Source: Xanthomonas hortorum
GTDB taxonomy: Bacteria; Pseudomonadota; Gammaproteobacteria; Xanthomonadales; Xanthomonadaceae
Assembly: GCF_024339125.1 (NCBI RefSeq)
Contig: NZ_CP101417.1
Location: forward strand, 558,001 to 622,000
DNA: 64,000 bases
Direction: 5' to 3'
The stretch's first letter is position 1, and the number at the start of each line of letters is the position of its first letter. Below, in pieces: positions 19,013-27,298 of this stretch. The notes under the pieces are model-generated. The model did not search any database. It saw only the letters and a list, made by a program, of their open reading frames with translations, and had not been told where the DNA came from. A program made the translations under genes and the position numbers.

Positions 19013-19032
19013 TCCCACCAGGAGTAGAGACC

Positions 19033-19179
19033 ATGGATACCAGCAACAACGACGCTCGCGCCACGGCGTTGGATCAGGATCTCATCGTACTCGGGGTCGC
19101 AAGCCTGGACACACAGGGCGGGCCATTGGCAGGCGAAGAAATGGGTGGCATCACCACCCTGGGCATCAGCCAGGACTAG
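19033..19179 (+). CDS. lasso peptide precursor A2 (xanthomonin II type)
   Basis: A 48-residue precursor with ribosome site AGGAG. The leader (1-28) contains DLIVLGVAS and ends DTQ, again with Thr at the penultimate position. The core (29-48) starts GGPLAGEE and continues MGGITTLG, so Gly1-Glu7 ring closure is expected. Leader and ring are near-identical to A1 while the tail differs, consistent with duplication followed by tail diversification. I recall this core as xanthomonin II. Confidence 0.95.
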   Translation: MDTSNNDARATALDQDLIVLGVASLDTQGGPLAGEEMGGITTLGISQD

Positions 19180-19243
19180 GCACTGCCAACGCGCGGCAGG
19201 CGCCACTCGGCTGCAGATGCCGATAGGCAACTTCACAGGCCAC

Positions 19244-19268
19244 GGGGCGCACTCGAACGGTGCGCCCC
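19244..19268 (+). terminator. GC-rich hairpin between precursor A2 and gene B
   Basis: Arms GGGGCGCAC and GTGCGCCCC pair over 9 bp around a 7-nt loop, followed by the pyrimidine run TTCTCTCT. This is attenuator-like. It would let the precursors be made in excess of the B and C enzymes. Confidence 0.65.
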
Positions 19269-19289
19269 TTCTCTCTCCAGGACAATGCC

Positions 19290-19964
19290 ATGCACCGCTA
19301 CACATTGCGCGACGACCTATCGTTCTGCCGCATTGGCGAGCGCCTGGTGTTCCTGGATGTCGGCAACGACCGCTACTTCCGTCTGCCCAGTGCACAAGAA
19401 CACTCCCTGCTCGCCTACCTGGCGCAAGAGCCGGTATCGGAGCCGGAGATCGACGGCCTTGTCGAACGGGGGCTGCTTGTGGAAGGGTCGCAAGCGGCTG
19501 CCGGCCCGCAGCCTTCCGTCATGCCTGTTGCGCGTAGCGCGATGGAGACGCCCATACCAGCGCGACGACCACAGCTGTTTGAACTGTTTGAAGTGCTGGC
19601 GCTCGTGCTGTCCACGCGGCTGGCGTTGAAGCGCACTCCGCTCAGTAAGATACTCGGCAGCCTCTCCGCTGGAGCACAGCGCCGGGGACTGCAACAACGC
19701 TCGGTCGCCCGGCTCGAGCAACGGCTCATCGATGCGGCATCGGTCTTCAGGCACGCACGCGTGTGGGTGCCGGTCGAGATGCGCTGCCTGCTCGATTCGG
19801 TCGCGTTGGCCAGATTCCTGCATAGGCGCCAGCTCGATGCCCGGATTGTCTTCGGCGTCGCGCTCGATCCGTTTTCGGCGCATTGCTGGGTACAGGCGGG
19901 CGATCTGGTCTTGAACGACACGGTTGGAAACGTCCACGCGCATACGCCCATCCGGGTGGTGTGA
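19290..19964 (+). CDS. lasso peptide B protein: RRE plus leader peptidase
   Basis: A 224-residue fused B protein. Residues 1-75 form the PqqD-like leader-recognition element (RIGERLVFLDVGNDRYFRL, EPEIDGLVERGLL). The C-terminal half is a transglutaminase-like cysteine protease with Cys in RCLLDSVAL, His in AHCWVQ and Asp in LNDT; it removes the leader. Start ATG 19290 is chosen over the upstream GTG because it opens the RRE normally. Its TGA overlaps the C gene start by one base, indicating translational coupling. Confidence 0.94.
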   Translation: MHRYTLRDDLSFCRIGERLVFLDVGNDRYFRLPSAQEHSLLAYLAQEPVSEPEIDGLVERGLLVEGSQAAAGPQPSVMPVARSAMETPIPARRPQLFELFEVLALVLSTRLALKRTPLSKILGSLSAGAQRRGLQQRSVARLEQRLIDAASVFRHARVWVPVEMRCLLDSVALARFLHRRQLDARIVFGVALDPFSAHCWVQAGDLVLNDTVGNVHAHTPIRVV

Positions 19965-21697
19965 TGTACCGCTACATCGCCTTGCTCAATCATCCGCAGA
20001 CGCACCGCGATGGCAACCGCGTCGCTGTCGATGAGGCGCTGCGACAGATCGGGTTACTTCCACGGCTACGCGCTGAATGCATCGATCTGTATGCATCAGA
20101 CGACACGCCTGTACTCGACGTGCCCGGTGGCAGCGCACTGATCGGCCATGTCTTTTCGCGGCGCGACAACACCCCAGTGGTGGACGGCGCATCGCTGCAG
20201 GCGTTGTCGGCAGCACGGCGGACGCGGCACCTGATCGATACGCATTGGGGCGAGTACCTGCTGTTGCATGCACCGCACGAGGATCCGAGCGCCATCACCG
20301 TCATGCGCGAGCCTTCCGGCGGCGTGGCATGCGTCTACGCGCTACAGCATGGCTTCATTACCTCAGACATCTCGATCGCCACGCGTGCGGGTATGTACAC
20401 GCGTGAGATCGATTGGGACGCCATCGCCCATCATCTGCACTATCCGCACCTCAAGACCAAGCGCACCGGGCTTGCCGGCGTGCGCGAATTGCTGCCGGGC
20501 AGCCAGCTGTGTCTCCAGCCCAACCGCAGCAGTGTCGAACAGATCTGGAACCCCTGGGATTTCGTCGCAGCACCGCAGCGCCGGCACGACCCGTTCGCCG
20601 CACAGGCGCAGGTACGTCAGGCGGTGGCCTCCAGCATCATGTGTTGGGCGCAGACCGATGCGTCTGTGCTGCTGGAACTCTCTGGCGGTCTGGACTCGTC
20701 CATCCTCGCCGCGTGTCTGAAAGACACCACAGCGCGCGTGGCATGTTGCAACCTGGTTACGCCGGTGCCTGGCGCCGACGAGCGCCACTATGCCCGGCAG
20801 ATGAGTGACTTGTTGGGCACCGAGCTGATCGTGCGGACACTCGGATTCGACGCTGCGCCGGTCGATTTCGCACCGCCGGCACATGCGGTCGCGCCCAGCA
20901 CCTGGTTTCTGCAGCATGCCTCCAATGCGCTGAAAGAGGCGATCAGCAGGCAGCTGACCATTACCAGTTTCTTTTCCGGCGGCGGTGGCGACACCGTGTT
21001 CTGCAACACCAGAACCGCCGCGCCCGCCGCAGATGCCTTCCGCGCAGGCGGCCTGCGCGCCGGCTTCAGCGCAATCCACGATCTCGCCGAGCTGCATCAA
21101 TGCACGCTCTGGAAAGCAGGCAGGTTGACGATGAAGAAACTCCTCGCCAAGGCCGGCCCGCCGCGCAAGCCGGAGCGATCGTTTCTGCCAAGCACGCAGG
21201 CTGAGGTTCGGTTGCAATCGCATCCCTGGTTCGATGCCCCGCCCGGCAGCCTGCCCGGCGACCGCGAACGCATCTTCGATCTGGCCGGCACCCAGGTGTT
21301 CCGCGATGGACTGGCGCGCAGCGCGTCATGGCATCTGCGCATGCCGTTGCTGTCGCAACCGGTGGTGGAAGCCTGCCTGAACGTGCCGAGCTGGATGTGG
21401 ATCGACGGCGGCCGCAATCGCGCGGTGGCGCGCGATGCGTTTGCCGAGGTGCTGCCTGCACAGATCCTGCACCGCCGCAGCAAAGGCACCTTCATGAACT
21501 ATTCCGGCGCGGTCTATCGTCAGGGCAGGCAGCAGATCCGCGATTATCTGCTGCATGGTCGACTCGAAAGCCAGGGGTTGCTGGATGCCGATGCCCTGCG
21601 CCACCATTTCGACCACACGCTGGCCGACGGCGACCACAGCGTCATGCGCATCTTCGACCTGTGTGCGGTCGAGAACTGGGTCCGTCATCAAGGCTGA
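19964..21697 (+). CDS. lasso peptide macrolactam synthetase (C protein)
   Basis: A 577-residue asparagine synthetase-like enzyme. It activates the core Glu7 side chain with ATP and joins it to the N-terminal amine. The N-terminal glutaminase-like domain lacks a starting Cys, as expected. The ATP-pyrophosphatase loop LSGGLDSS lies near residue 244. The start at 19964 is fixed by the TGATG overlap with gene B. No ABC exporter gene follows: instead, convergent isopeptidase and receptor genes complete the locus, the arrangement known for isopeptidase-type lasso clusters. Confidence 0.94.
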   Translation: MYRYIALLNHPQTHRDGNRVAVDEALRQIGLLPRLRAECIDLYASDDTPVLDVPGGSALIGHVFSRRDNTPVVDGASLQALSAARRTRHLIDTHWGEYLLLHAPHEDPSAITVMREPSGGVACVYALQHGFITSDISIATRAGMYTREIDWDAIAHHLHYPHLKTKRTGLAGVRELLPGSQLCLQPNRSSVEQIWNPWDFVAAPQRRHDPFAAQAQVRQAVASSIMCWAQTDASVLLELSGGLDSSILAACLKDTTARVACCNLVTPVPGADERHYARQMSDLLGTELIVRTLGFDAAPVDFAPPAHAVAPSTWFLQHASNALKEAISRQLTITSFFSGGGGDTVFCNTRTAAPAADAFRAGGLRAGFSAIHDLAELHQCTLWKAGRLTMKKLLAKAGPPRKPERSFLPSTQAEVRLQSHPWFDAPPGSLPGDRERIFDLAGTQVFRDGLARSASWHLRMPLLSQPVVEACLNVPSWMWIDGGRNRAVARDAFAEVLPAQILHRRSKGTFMNYSGAVYRQGRQQIRDYLLHGRLESQGLLDADALRHHFDHTLADGDHSVMRIFDLCAVENWVRHQG

Positions 21698-21769
21698 TGT
21701 TGCCTGCGCTGCCTGGAAGCCTGCCATGTGCGTGGCAACGTGTGCCACGCGCAAACGGCATCACGCACG

Positions 21770-23851
21770 CTAATCGCCACGCGCCGGCAGTGCCGCCTTG
21801 ATTGCACGCCAGCGCGCGTACTGCGCGGCCTTTTCCGGCGCAGCGTCCTGGTAGTCCTGCAGCCAGAAGCGGAACCAATCGACATTGCGCGCATACACCG
21901 CCAACTTGTGCTGCGGCTGAAACTTCTGGTGCGGCTCGTTCGGAAACACATACAGCTCGGCACGTTGCGCACGCAGCAGCGGAATAACGTAATCCAGTGC
22001 ATACAGATACTCCTGCTCGGAATGCTGAAACAGGATGGGCGCGCGGATCCTGTCAAACTTGAACGCCGGCGACAACGCCTTCCAACGCTCAGGCGTCTGC
22101 TCCGGTGCGCCCAGGCCCCACATCTGGCGCAAGCCCTTAAGGAAGGGCTCACCCTTCATGCTGCCGAACAGGTAGTACGTCGGCGACACCACCGGGTTGG
22201 CGACCGAGGCGGCGGCCAGCAAGTTCGACTCGGTGGCCGTCCACAGGGTCACCGCACCGCCGAAGCTAAGCCCGCCCATGCCCACGCGCGTAGAATCGAT
22301 GCCGGCCTGCGCTGACAACAACGCCACCGCACTTTCCACTGCCGCCAGCCCCTCGCCGTGCCGTTCCAGCGCATCCATGGTGTAGCCGGGCAACTGGTTG
22401 ATGCACAACGCCGAAATCCCCACCTGCGCCAACGCGGCCAGCGGCCACTCGTCGCCCACGCCACCGCGCACGAAGCCCGGGCAGCTGTAGTAGGTGACGA
22501 ACAACGGCAGCTTGCCCGCGCCATCACCGCGTGCCGCAAAGAACTGACCGCTGTACTGACGTCCACGCGCATCGCGCCACTGCAACAGCCGTGCGGGCGT
22601 CGCACGCGCCATGTCCGCCGCAAGCTCCGCGTTGGGATCGAACAGCACCTGCCGCGCGCCATCTTCGAGCGCGATACGTTCCAGACGCGGCGGGCGATCG
22701 GCCTCGGCTGTCACGCACACCAGCGCAGCGGCCGACGCACCGCAGTGTGTGGAGGAATCGCGTCCGCCATTGATCAAACCCCGCCCCTGCACCACCGCAT
22801 GCACCTGCCCGGTGGCCGGATTCCAGCGCTGGATGGATTGCGCCAGGCCCAGCGCAGGATCGGTGATGGTGAACAGCACCTCCGCGCTGCCCGGCCGCCA
22901 CTGCACTGCGGTGATCGCCTTGCCCACGCAGGCCGCCGCCGTGCAGCGTAGCGCCTTGCGTGTACGTGGGCCGGGCAACACCGACAGCGCCACCTGCGGC
23001 CGGTATAGCTGGCCGTTGCCATCACCCACACGCGACAGCACCGCCACCGCGTCGCCCTGCGGCGCACGCACGGATTGCCACGCATCACCGTCGATACCGC
23101 GCAGCGCACTGACGGGCGGTTCCTCCGCGGGCACCTGCGCAGCGGCGAGTGGCCGTGTGCTTGCCGTCGCCAGGTCCATCGCCACCCAGTGCTCCGGCAC
23201 ATCCGCCGACAACCCGGCGCGATCGAACCACACACCAGCAAAGCGCTGCGTGGCCAGCCGCCCTTCTACATTGCCCGAGCGGAACAGGCCCTGCCCGAGC
23301 GGCACCGTGTCATCGATCCGGATGCCCTGCGCATACTCGTCCTGCTCGGCCGCCAGAACCTGCGCGCGCGTGGCACCGACGCGGTAACACAGTACCCGCC
23401 CCTCCGCGTCCAACGCGAAGTCGCGCACGTCCGCCGCATCGCGCGTCACCACGTACGCGCCGGAGCCATCCGCCGCTGCGCGCCACACCGCAATCACGCC
23501 ATCGAGCAACGCGCGGTAGTACAGCCAGCGGCCATCCGGCGACCACACCACCTTCGCAGGCAACGCGCCACCGGCCGAATCGCGCAGCGGCACACCGCCA
23601 TCGGCCACACGTCTGGGCGCAGCATCCTGCAGGCCTTGCACATACCAGATGCTGTCGTAGGTATTGCGCTGCACCGATGCCTGCTCGGTACGAAAGGCCA
23701 CGCTGCGGCCATCCGGCGACAGCGTGGGGCTGGCGATATCCACCATCTCCAGCAGTCGCTGCGGCGACACCGTTTGCGCGTGGCCCACGCACACACCTGC
23801 CGCCATCAGCACGCCTGCAAGCAGCAGGCGCCATAGCTTGTGATTGGTCAC
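21770..23851 (-). CDS. lasso peptide isopeptidase (S9 prolyl oligopeptidase family, AtxE type)
   Basis: A 693-residue protein starting at GTG 23851, with AGGAG upstream and a signal peptide (LWRLLLAGVLMAAGVCVGHA). Propeller-like repeats (LSPDGRSVAF, WSPDGRWLYY) precede an S9 hydrolase domain with Ser in GGLSFGG and His in NEPHQKF. Related enzymes next to lasso clusters open the isopeptide ring and linearise the peptide after uptake. The position beside a TonB receptor and lasso genes supports that role over a general peptidase. Confidence 0.88.
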   Translation of the reverse strand: MTNHKLWRLLLAGVLMAAGVCVGHAQTVSPQRLLEMVDIASPTLSPDGRSVAFRTEQASVQRNTYDSIWYVQGLQDAAPRRVADGGVPLRDSAGGALPAKVVWSPDGRWLYYRALLDGVIAVWRAAADGSGAYVVTRDAADVRDFALDAEGRVLCYRVGATRAQVLAAEQDEYAQGIRIDDTVPLGQGLFRSGNVEGRLATQRFAGVWFDRAGLSADVPEHWVAMDLATASTRPLAAAQVPAEEPPVSALRGIDGDAWQSVRAPQGDAVAVLSRVGDGNGQLYRPQVALSVLPGPRTRKALRCTAAACVGKAITAVQWRPGSAEVLFTITDPALGLAQSIQRWNPATGQVHAVVQGRGLINGGRDSSTHCGASAAALVCVTAEADRPPRLERIALEDGARQVLFDPNAELAADMARATPARLLQWRDARGRQYSGQFFAARGDGAGKLPLFVTYYSCPGFVRGGVGDEWPLAALAQVGISALCINQLPGYTMDALERHGEGLAAVESAVALLSAQAGIDSTRVGMGGLSFGGAVTLWTATESNLLAAASVANPVVSPTYYLFGSMKGEPFLKGLRQMWGLGAPEQTPERWKALSPAFKFDRIRAPILFQHSEQEYLYALDYVIPLLRAQRAELYVFPNEPHQKFQPQHKLAVYARNVDWFRFWLQDYQDAAPEKAAQYARWRAIKAALPARGD

Positions 23852-23920
23852 GCACGCACTCCTCTCAGCAACGCTCAAAAACGGTCGGCTGCACATCGGC
23901 TGCAGCAGGCAGCCGACGCA

Positions 23921-26368
23921 TCACCAGTGCTTGGACACCGACACGCTCACGAAGCGACCAATCGCCGAATAGTTGGTGGAGTCGTACGCCGCCACGTACA
24001 GCGGCGAGGTCACCCGGTACAACGGCGGATCGCGATCGAAGGCGTTGTCCACCGACACGCCAAACTCCAGCCCGGCCCACGCATCGCGGCGGGCGCCGGT
24101 GGCGTAGCGCAACGCCATATCGACCGTGGTGAACGATGCCGATTCCACCCCATCGGCGCGGTTACGCACACCGCCGCGGTAGTTGCCGAACAGCGAGGCG
24201 GTGAGCCCGCCCTGTTTCCACACCGCGCCCACGCGGCTGCTCAGCGTGGGCGGGTTGAACAGCGTGCCGGCCAGATCGAACGCCGGTTGCGTGGGCAACG
24301 TCTGCTGCGTGCTGTCCAGCCAACTCGCCGAGCCGCGCAAGGTCAGCGTGCCACGCGCCAACGCCACCTGGTAGCTGCCGCTCAGGTCCACACCCTCGAT
24401 GTCCTGCTGCGCCACGTTGGCGTACTGCGTGTAGATGATCGCCGCCACCCGGCTCGGGTCGTAGGCGACGCCGGCAAAGTTGGAGAACCGGCTGGCCAGC
24501 GCGATCACATCGGCCTGCGCCTGCGGCGTCGGCGAGCGGTCCACGAACGGCGCGTAGATCGGATTGCGCAAGGCCTGGCTGGCATTGGTGATCGGCTGCA
24601 GCACGCGGTTGCTGTAGTCCACCCCGAACCAGGTCAGCTCCGCCTCTAGGCCATCCAGTGCCTCGGGGTGCCAGGCCAGCGAGACCGAGCGGGTGATGGC
24701 GCGCTCCGGCTGCAGATCCTGGTTGCCGCCATCGGCCACCAGCACCGTGGTCCCGGCGGGAAAGCCCACCCCGCCGAAGGCGCCCGGCTGAAACAACCAC
24801 GCCTCCTGCGCGTAGTTGCGCTCGAACAGCGTCGGCGCCTTGAACGACTTGCCCCACGACGCCTTCAAGGTCACATCGCTGCCAGGCCCGTACAGCACGC
24901 CGAACTTGGGCGTGGTCACTCCGCCGAAGCTGCTGTAGTCCTCCCCGCGCACCGCCGCCGTCAGCGTCAGTCGCTGCACACCGGGCACGCCTTGCGCCGG
25001 GCCCACCACTGGCAGATTCACCTCCGCATAGGCAAAGCGCGCGCTTTCGCTGCCATCGATCGTCTCCACGCCACTGACGTGGTTGACGTTGCGGAACGTG
25101 TTGCTGCGATACCCCACCCCGGCCGCCAGCCGCGCATCGCCTGCCGGCAGCGCGAACAGCGGCCCTTCGGCTCCCAGCTCGTAGCTGCGGCTGTCGTTGC
25201 AGTAGCACAGGTCGGTCACGCTCACCGCACCGCTGGCCAGCGCCGTTTCTTGGCGGTATTGATCGTGCTTGCTGTTGCCGTCGGTGGCGCCCAGCGTCAG
25301 CGTCCAGTCGCGGGGCAACCACACCACCAGGCTGGGCGAGAGCAGCAGGCTGGTGGTGGTCGGCGTGACCAGGCTGTTGCGGCCACTGACCGCGTAGAAA
25401 TGCAGCTGGTCGCGTTCGCTGCGTAACGCGTCCAGCCGTAGCTCCGCGTTGTCGCCCAGCGCCTGGTACGCGCTGAGCAGGCCGCTGCGCAGATCGCTGC
25501 CGGGATACAACGTGGACGGGTCGGTGAGTTGCGCGGTGTAACTGCGCTGGCGGCTGTAGATCGGGTCTGCCGAGACGTCCTGATACGTGGCGATCAACCC
25601 GCCACTGCGCCAGGTGGTGCCGGCAGTGACGCTGTATTGCCGAGTGGTGAGCCCGCCTTGCGTGGCCCGCCCGAAGCGCGTGCCCACGCTCACCCCATCG
25701 TAGTCGCGCTTGAGGATCACATTGCCAACGCCACCTACCGCGTCCGACCCATAGATCGCCGACGCACCATCGGCCACGATCTCCAGCCGCTCCACCGCCT
25801 CCACCGGGATCGCACTGATGTCCACCGCCTGGGTGAACCCGCCATAGGCCAGCCGGCGCCCGTTGAGCAGCGTGAGCGTGGCATCGGCGCCCAGGCCACG
25901 CAGGTTCAGGCTCGCGCCACCGGTCATGTTCTGGTTCGCGTTGCCGGCTCCGGCCAGGTTGCCGCTCAGCACGCCCGGGTTCTGCCCACCGGAGAAGTTC
26001 TGCGGCACGCTGCGGATCACCTCGCCCAGATCGCCGAAGTCTTCTTCGCGGATGCGCGCCGCACTGATTGCGATCACCGGCGACGGCACCGCACCGCCCT
26101 TGATGCGTGTGCCAGTGACTTCGATGGTCTCCAACTCGGTTGCGGATGCTGGCGTCGGTGGAATCGCCGCAGGCGCCGGTTCGGGAGAGGTGGCAGCCGC
26201 CGGGTCGCTGGTGCTTGCCGACGCGGGCGCCGGAATGCCGGCCGCAGCTGCCTGATCTGTTGCCGCTGCCTGCGGTGCCGCGGCCTGTGCCGTCGCCGCA
26301 CCTGCCGCCCCGCTGCTCACAGCGAACAGGGCGATAGAAATGGCGTCGCGTAACGTGCGTGTCTTCAT
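23921..26368 (-). CDS. TonB-dependent receptor, probable lasso peptide importer
   Basis: An 815-residue outer-membrane receptor. Start ATG 26368 gives a signal peptide, then an Ala/Pro-rich stretch (about 35-90), a plug domain (ETIEVTGTRIKGGAVPSPVIAI, ASLNLRGLGADATLTLLNGRRLAY, EAVERLEIVADGASAIYGSDAVGG) and a 22-strand barrel ending in a C-terminal Trp (SVSVSKHW). The TonB box is probably ETIEVTG. It lies 69 bp upstream of the isopeptidase on the same strand, so the two form an uptake and degradation unit for the cluster product. Confidence 0.92.
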   Translation of the reverse strand: MKTRTLRDAISIALFAVSSGAAGAATAQAAAPQAAATDQAAAAGIPAPASASTSDPAAATSPEPAPAAIPPTPASATELETIEVTGTRIKGGAVPSPVIAISAARIREEDFGDLGEVIRSVPQNFSGGQNPGVLSGNLAGAGNANQNMTGGASLNLRGLGADATLTLLNGRRLAYGGFTQAVDISAIPVEAVERLEIVADGASAIYGSDAVGGVGNVILKRDYDGVSVGTRFGRATQGGLTTRQYSVTAGTTWRSGGLIATYQDVSADPIYSRQRSYTAQLTDPSTLYPGSDLRSGLLSAYQALGDNAELRLDALRSERDQLHFYAVSGRNSLVTPTTTSLLLSPSLVVWLPRDWTLTLGATDGNSKHDQYRQETALASGAVSVTDLCYCNDSRSYELGAEGPLFALPAGDARLAAGVGYRSNTFRNVNHVSGVETIDGSESARFAYAEVNLPVVGPAQGVPGVQRLTLTAAVRGEDYSSFGGVTTPKFGVLYGPGSDVTLKASWGKSFKAPTLFERNYAQEAWLFQPGAFGGVGFPAGTTVLVADGGNQDLQPERAITRSVSLAWHPEALDGLEAELTWFGVDYSNRVLQPITNASQALRNPIYAPFVDRSPTPQAQADVIALASRFSNFAGVAYDPSRVAAIIYTQYANVAQQDIEGVDLSGSYQVALARGTLTLRGSASWLDSTQQTLPTQPAFDLAGTLFNPPTLSSRVGAVWKQGGLTASLFGNYRGGVRNRADGVESASFTTVDMALRYATGARRDAWAGLEFGVSVDNAFDRDPPLYRVTSPLYVAAYDSTNYSAIGRFVSVSVSKHW

Positions 26369-26783
26369 GGAGCGTCCTTTGGCTTGCCTGGGTTGGCCCC
26401 GCCGACAGCGCACTCGGGTCGGCCCCGGAGCGCGCAGCCAGCTGAGCAAGATCGGTCCTGCACCTGACTGCCGAAACAAAGCACCGCTGCGACAGCGGGC
26501 CATGATCAGTATTGCTAACTGTTTGCCATACGATCAATCATCGCGCACGCAAAGCGCCTCGGTGCCCACCCGGGCCCGACACGCCATCACTGCGCAAGTT
26601 GTTGCACTTCCCCCACTGCCTACAGTGGTCCCGACGCTCAACTCATCGTTGGCGTCGCCACCGCAGGCACTGCCACAGCTACGTTTAACGTAGCCATCAA
26701 ACCAAGACTACGTTTACCGTAGTATCGAAGTCAAGCCCGCTTTCGGAAGCTTCCGTGCATCGAAGTCCGGGACGCGCACACCC
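26369..26783. promoter_or_regulatory. divergent promoter region, receptor and XRE regulator
   Basis: This 415-bp region lies between the divergent receptor and XRE genes and should hold both promoters. Its clearest elements are the two palindromes at 26680-26724. No standard sigma-70 boxes stand out. Confidence 0.5.
26680..26724. promoter_or_regulatory. paired palindromic operators (CTACGTT-AACGTAG type)
   Basis: The first palindrome, CTACGTTTAACGTAG (26680-26694), has 7-bp arms and a single central base. The second, ACTACGTTTACCGTAGT (26708-26724), has 6-bp arms. The centres are 29 bp apart and both contain CTACGTTTA-CGTAG. They lie 60-104 bp before the XRE gene, so they are probably its binding sites, controlling itself and the receptor-isopeptidase unit. 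Confidence 0.7.
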
Positions 26784-27068
26784 TTGGTTGAGAAACGACA
26801 GCTCCCCGTGTACAGCCGCCGGCTACGCGAGGCGCGCCAGGTCTACGGCCTGTCGCAGCGCAACCTGGGCATCAAGGCCGGCCTGGACGACTTTGTCGCC
26901 AGCACCCGCGTCAACCGCTACGAAACCGGCGTCCACCAGCCCGACCTGCAAACCATCCAGCGGCTGGCAAACGCCCTCGACGTGCCGGTGGCCTACTTCT
27001 ATGCCGAAGAAGACGATCTGGCGCAGATGATTCTGGAGTACCAGCGGCGGGGCAAACCCGTACCCTGA
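26784..27068 (+). CDS. XRE-family transcriptional regulator
   Basis: A 94-residue protein starting at TTG 26784. Residues 12-67 form a Cro/CI-type helix-turn-helix (RRLREARQVYGLSQRNLGIKAG, RYETGVHQPDLQTIQRLANAL). It is a single-domain repressor type. Divergent placement from the lasso receptor, with paired palindromes between, indicates local regulation. Start choice is tentative because no ribosome site is obvious. Confidence 0.83.
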   Translation: MVEKRQLPVYSRRLREARQVYGLSQRNLGIKAGLDDFVASTRVNRYETGVHQPDLQTIQRLANALDVPVAYFYAEEDDLAQMILEYQRRGKPVP

Positions 27069-27152
27069 GACGTGTGGATGAGCGGCCAGAAGATGGCAGC
27101 GGATGTGCCGGGCGCGGGATCTCTGGCAGATGCACGCCACGACGCTCTTCAA

Positions 27153-27274
27153 TGGCGCGATGGCAGGCGGTCTCACACACGGAATCGCGCCATTTGAGGC
27201 CAGAATCACGCCAAATAACCCGGAATCGCGCCACAAATTGGCGTATCGCGCCAGAATGCGCTTAAATCGCGCCA
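27153..27274. promoter_or_regulatory. phased ATCGCGCCA iterons upstream of the Fic gene
   Basis: Five direct copies of ATCGCGCCA (one reads ATCACGCCA) begin at 27184, 27205, 27225, 27245 and 27266, spaced 21, 20, 20 and 21 bp. That puts all on one DNA face. A sixth copy in reverse (TGGCGCGAT) is at 27153-27161. The array ends 24 bp before the Fic start codon, so it looks like a cooperative operator. Confidence 0.75.
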
Positions 27275-27298
27275 CTAAATGGCTGCTACGGAAGAACA

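Noticed and set aside
27153-27274. Phased repeats considered as a CRISPR array or replication origin
   Set aside because: Units are 9 bp with 11-12-bp gaps, too short for CRISPR, and there is no replication gene nearby; an operator fits better.
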